A stretch of 64,000 bases of DNA from Pectinophora gossypiella (lineage: Eukaryota; Arthropoda; Insecta; Lepidoptera; Gelechiidae): positions 310,001 through 374,000 of the forward strand of contig NC_065429.1 in assembly GCF_024362695.1 (NCBI RefSeq), read 5' to 3'. How positions within the stretch are numbered: the first letter of the stretch is position 1; each line of letters opens with the position of its first letter. Shown here piece by piece: positions 61,687 through 64,000 of this stretch. The notes under the pieces are model-generated. The model made no database searches. It had not been told where the DNA came from and saw only the letters and a program-made list of their open reading frames with translations. The translations under genes and the position numbers were made by a program.

Positions 61687-61690
61687 TAAA
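61685..61690 (+). promoter_or_regulatory. PIP5K: AATAAA overlapping the PIP5K stop codon
   Basis: The hexamer shares two bases with the TAA stop. It could act as a poly(A) signal for an almost UTR-less transcript, but the A/T-rich context makes such hexamers common. Confidence 0.25.
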
Positions 61691-61734
61691 AAGGTTTTTT
61701 AAGCCATCACATGCTATAAAATGGATCGACCAGA

Positions 61735-62334
61735 ACTTCGCTTACCTAACTGACTGTCTGTTTGAGCTTCCAACTCGAAGGGAAATCGAACCCAATACAA
61801 GTTTAGTCACATACCTTCGAAACGCGTTTCTCGCATGTGGGTAATTTTTGCTGTTTTAACTGTGAAAAATAAAATTGAAAAGTTTCAAGAATCGAAAATG
61901 GCACGACCGATAATGTTGTTTTTTTTTATTTAATAATACCTTTTTTAAAATTGTATTTAAAATTGGACCTGGTAAGTGGCTGTGCAATACTGATAGGTCT
62001 TCTAGTAGATTTATAAACCAGTTTTCGGTCGATCCAATTTATAATGTGCTTGTTATATGCCTTAGGTGAAATTAAAAAATGAAGACTCTGTTTCAAGTAG
62101 TAAAAATTATGTCACATTCATTGAGTGACCTACTCGTATTGAACATCAATTAATTCTCTTCTTATTGTGTAGGTTATAAGGTGGATTACCACCTTCATCA
62201 AACCTGGTGTCAGAGTTATTATTGAGCCGCCAAAGACCCCTGACATGGCACCGTAACGGCTACATACTTACATTAGCAAGTAGTGACCGGGACCAACGGC
62301 TTAACGTGCCTTCCGAAGCACGGATCGTCTTACA
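61735..62334 (-). repeat. SINE-D and SINE-B fragments downstream of PIP5K
   Basis: SINE-D at 61735-61856 and SINE-B at 62157-62334 (both reverse), separated by A/T-rich DNA. They may be part of a long 3' UTR. Confidence 0.6.
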
Positions 62335-62339
62335 AATCA

Positions 62340-63845
62340 ATGAATCATTGAATAAATGATCAATGAATTGAGCTATCAAAAATAAATTAAAGCAATTACA
62401 ACGTCTTCATTTTTTGGTTTTATCTAAGATTGACTTACACAAGAAGGTTTTGAAAATTACTGCAAAATTCAGAGAGGTTTGATCAAACTTATTACTTGAC
62501 TTGCTCTCTCGTGAAGGATACGTATGGAAAATATGTTGTTTAATGATTTTTAATGAATCTCATTGTGAAATCCTTTAACTTTTAACAATTTTTTGAAGAT
62601 TTTTGTCGAAATAAACTTATGATCAACTTATTAAAAGATCTACGAGACTCAAATACTCAATCCCAAAAAATATATATAAATAATATATATTCATGTATAT
62701 ATTTTTATTATATTTATATTCTAAAATGATATATAATGAATATATATCCCACAAAACACGCGTGACAAAAGTTTTGGGTTAACTTATTTATACATTTTGT
62801 GATTATGCCCGTCGACCTTTTAACAATTTGAGAGCTGAGTAGCTTAAATAAATAGTTTAAATTACATAAAAAAACGGTTGCTATATCGTTGCTTAGGAAA
62901 CCACCGAAAATATATTAATCTCCTTTCGAAGGAACCTACTTGTTGAAATAATCTTTAAAATAGGTAGCTTTTCTACTTAATATATTATTATATTACGAAA
63001 AAAGAAACGTATCCGATACACACCTTGGAAATACGTATATATCGGTGCTTTACTTGAAAATTGTCAAATATTAATATAAAAAAACTAGACAAAAGAATTA
63101 AAAGGCCAGCTAGAACACCAATAACGATCTTCCTGTAAATGAGCCAAAAATATTATCATATAATATAATAATAGCAGTTTGAAGTTGGTAATATGTGAAG
63201 TATTACTGCTTATTCAATGACAATGGTTATAAGTTTGGAAAAATATTATTATAGCGTACACAGATAACATAAAAATATTATATTTTATGAAAGTATGTTT
63301 TTACCACATCTGAAAATTAATTGCCATTTTTTTAAATCTAAATATGAAATTGAAAATACTTAAAAATATATATATGATTGAATCTACAAATTAAGATGAA
63401 ATGGCATAAACTTATCGGATACTTAGTTACCGTTAGAATAATATTATTATTTTAATTGGTAATATAATTGCAGCTATCATAAGTAAATCAGTATATTTCT
63501 TTTTGTTTTTTTTTAAACATAGACTGAATTAGATCTGAAAAAATATTTTTTCCGACAAGATCGAATAGAAATGTGTATTCAGAGCGTATATTTGTGTTAG
63601 TTGTAAAGCTTAATAAATTATTGTGCTTGGTTTATTATTGTAAGATAATATAATTTATGAAGCAATATCCTTGCCATGTAGATTAAGAGCTGTTGATGTT
63701 TTATGGTTAACAAGAAAGTAAAAAGGTGGACTTTTGGAAAATGTTATTTTTTGAAGATAGCGGCCCTATTTTTTTAAATAGAATTTTGGTTACTTTTTTG
63801 AAAAGCGCCTTGTTCAGGTACCCGGACCTCAGTTTCTTAACCTCT
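62340..63845. other. A/T-rich downstream DNA
   Basis: No gene recognised. A dyad of TATATA-rich sequence is near 62668-62750. Confidence 0.5.
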
Positions 63846-63952
63846 TTAACAATTTCAAGAACAGAACGTCTAATGACGTTCCGGTGTCATACTATCTGTT
63901 ATGATTCATAACACCATCAATGACCCATGGTCTCTGCCCGTGAAAGGGTTAA
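63846..63952. mobile_element. MITE-BB with TTAA borders
   Basis: TTAA at both ends; TTAACAATTTCAAGAAC at the left and the inverse of TTAACCCTTTCACGGG at the right. TTAA duplication fits piggyBac-type MITEs. Confidence 0.7.
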
Positions 63953-64000
63953 GATGGAAAATAGTGTCAAGAACATCTTATCTTATCTAGCCTGAGGTGT

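Overview
This window is animal nuclear DNA, most likely from a moth or butterfly. It has one split gene spread over about 57 kb, and its introns are crowded with tRNA-derived SINEs, LINE 3' ends and palindromic MITEs of lepidopteran type. Species cannot be fixed from the sequence alone. Nothing bacterial, no operon, no CRISPR array and no convincing functional tRNA or rRNA gene was seen.

The gene (+ strand, 4232 to 61686) is a type I phosphatidylinositol 4-phosphate 5-kinase (PIP5K). Fourteen constitutive exons with GT/AG borders and matching phases were placed by hand. The true N-terminus lies upstream of the window. The kinase core runs from 4232 to 35071 and keeps the expected motifs: GASGS, FIIKTV, DLKGS, MDYSLL, IID and KKLEH. 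After the phase-1 donor at 35071 there are three compatible ways to end the protein: a long terminal exon at 35639-36747, a second long terminal exon at 45820-47279, or a four-exon chain (49679, 50445, 51480, 61594) ending in a short canonical tail. A 63-nt phase-1 cassette exon at 31661-31723 and two weaker phase-neutral microexon candidates (20475-20516 and 44403-44435) add further variants. These choices leave the catalytic core untouched, except for the 20475 candidate, which would fall in the variable insert inside it. They mainly change the tail, which in this family sets location and partners.

The rest is intronic or downstream DNA. I use local letters for repeat families. SINE-A, SINE-B and SINE-C share a central block but have different heads, and SINE-C combines a tRNA-like start with 5S rRNA-like control elements. 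SINE-D has a separate tRNA-like head, and E is a poly(A) retroposon. MITE-F, G, H, O, P, R, V, Y and others are palindromic DNA elements. Element I is palindromic but carries 12 to 15 bp target duplications. A solo LTR, a gypsy integrase remnant, a THAP-domain DNA transposon remnant, a truncated LINE with an FADD motif, two minisatellites and an ACC-type trinucleotide block are also present. Several insertions sit very close to splice sites or are nested, so relative ages can be read.

From about 61.7 kb to the end the DNA is A/T-rich, with repeat fragments and no recognised gene.
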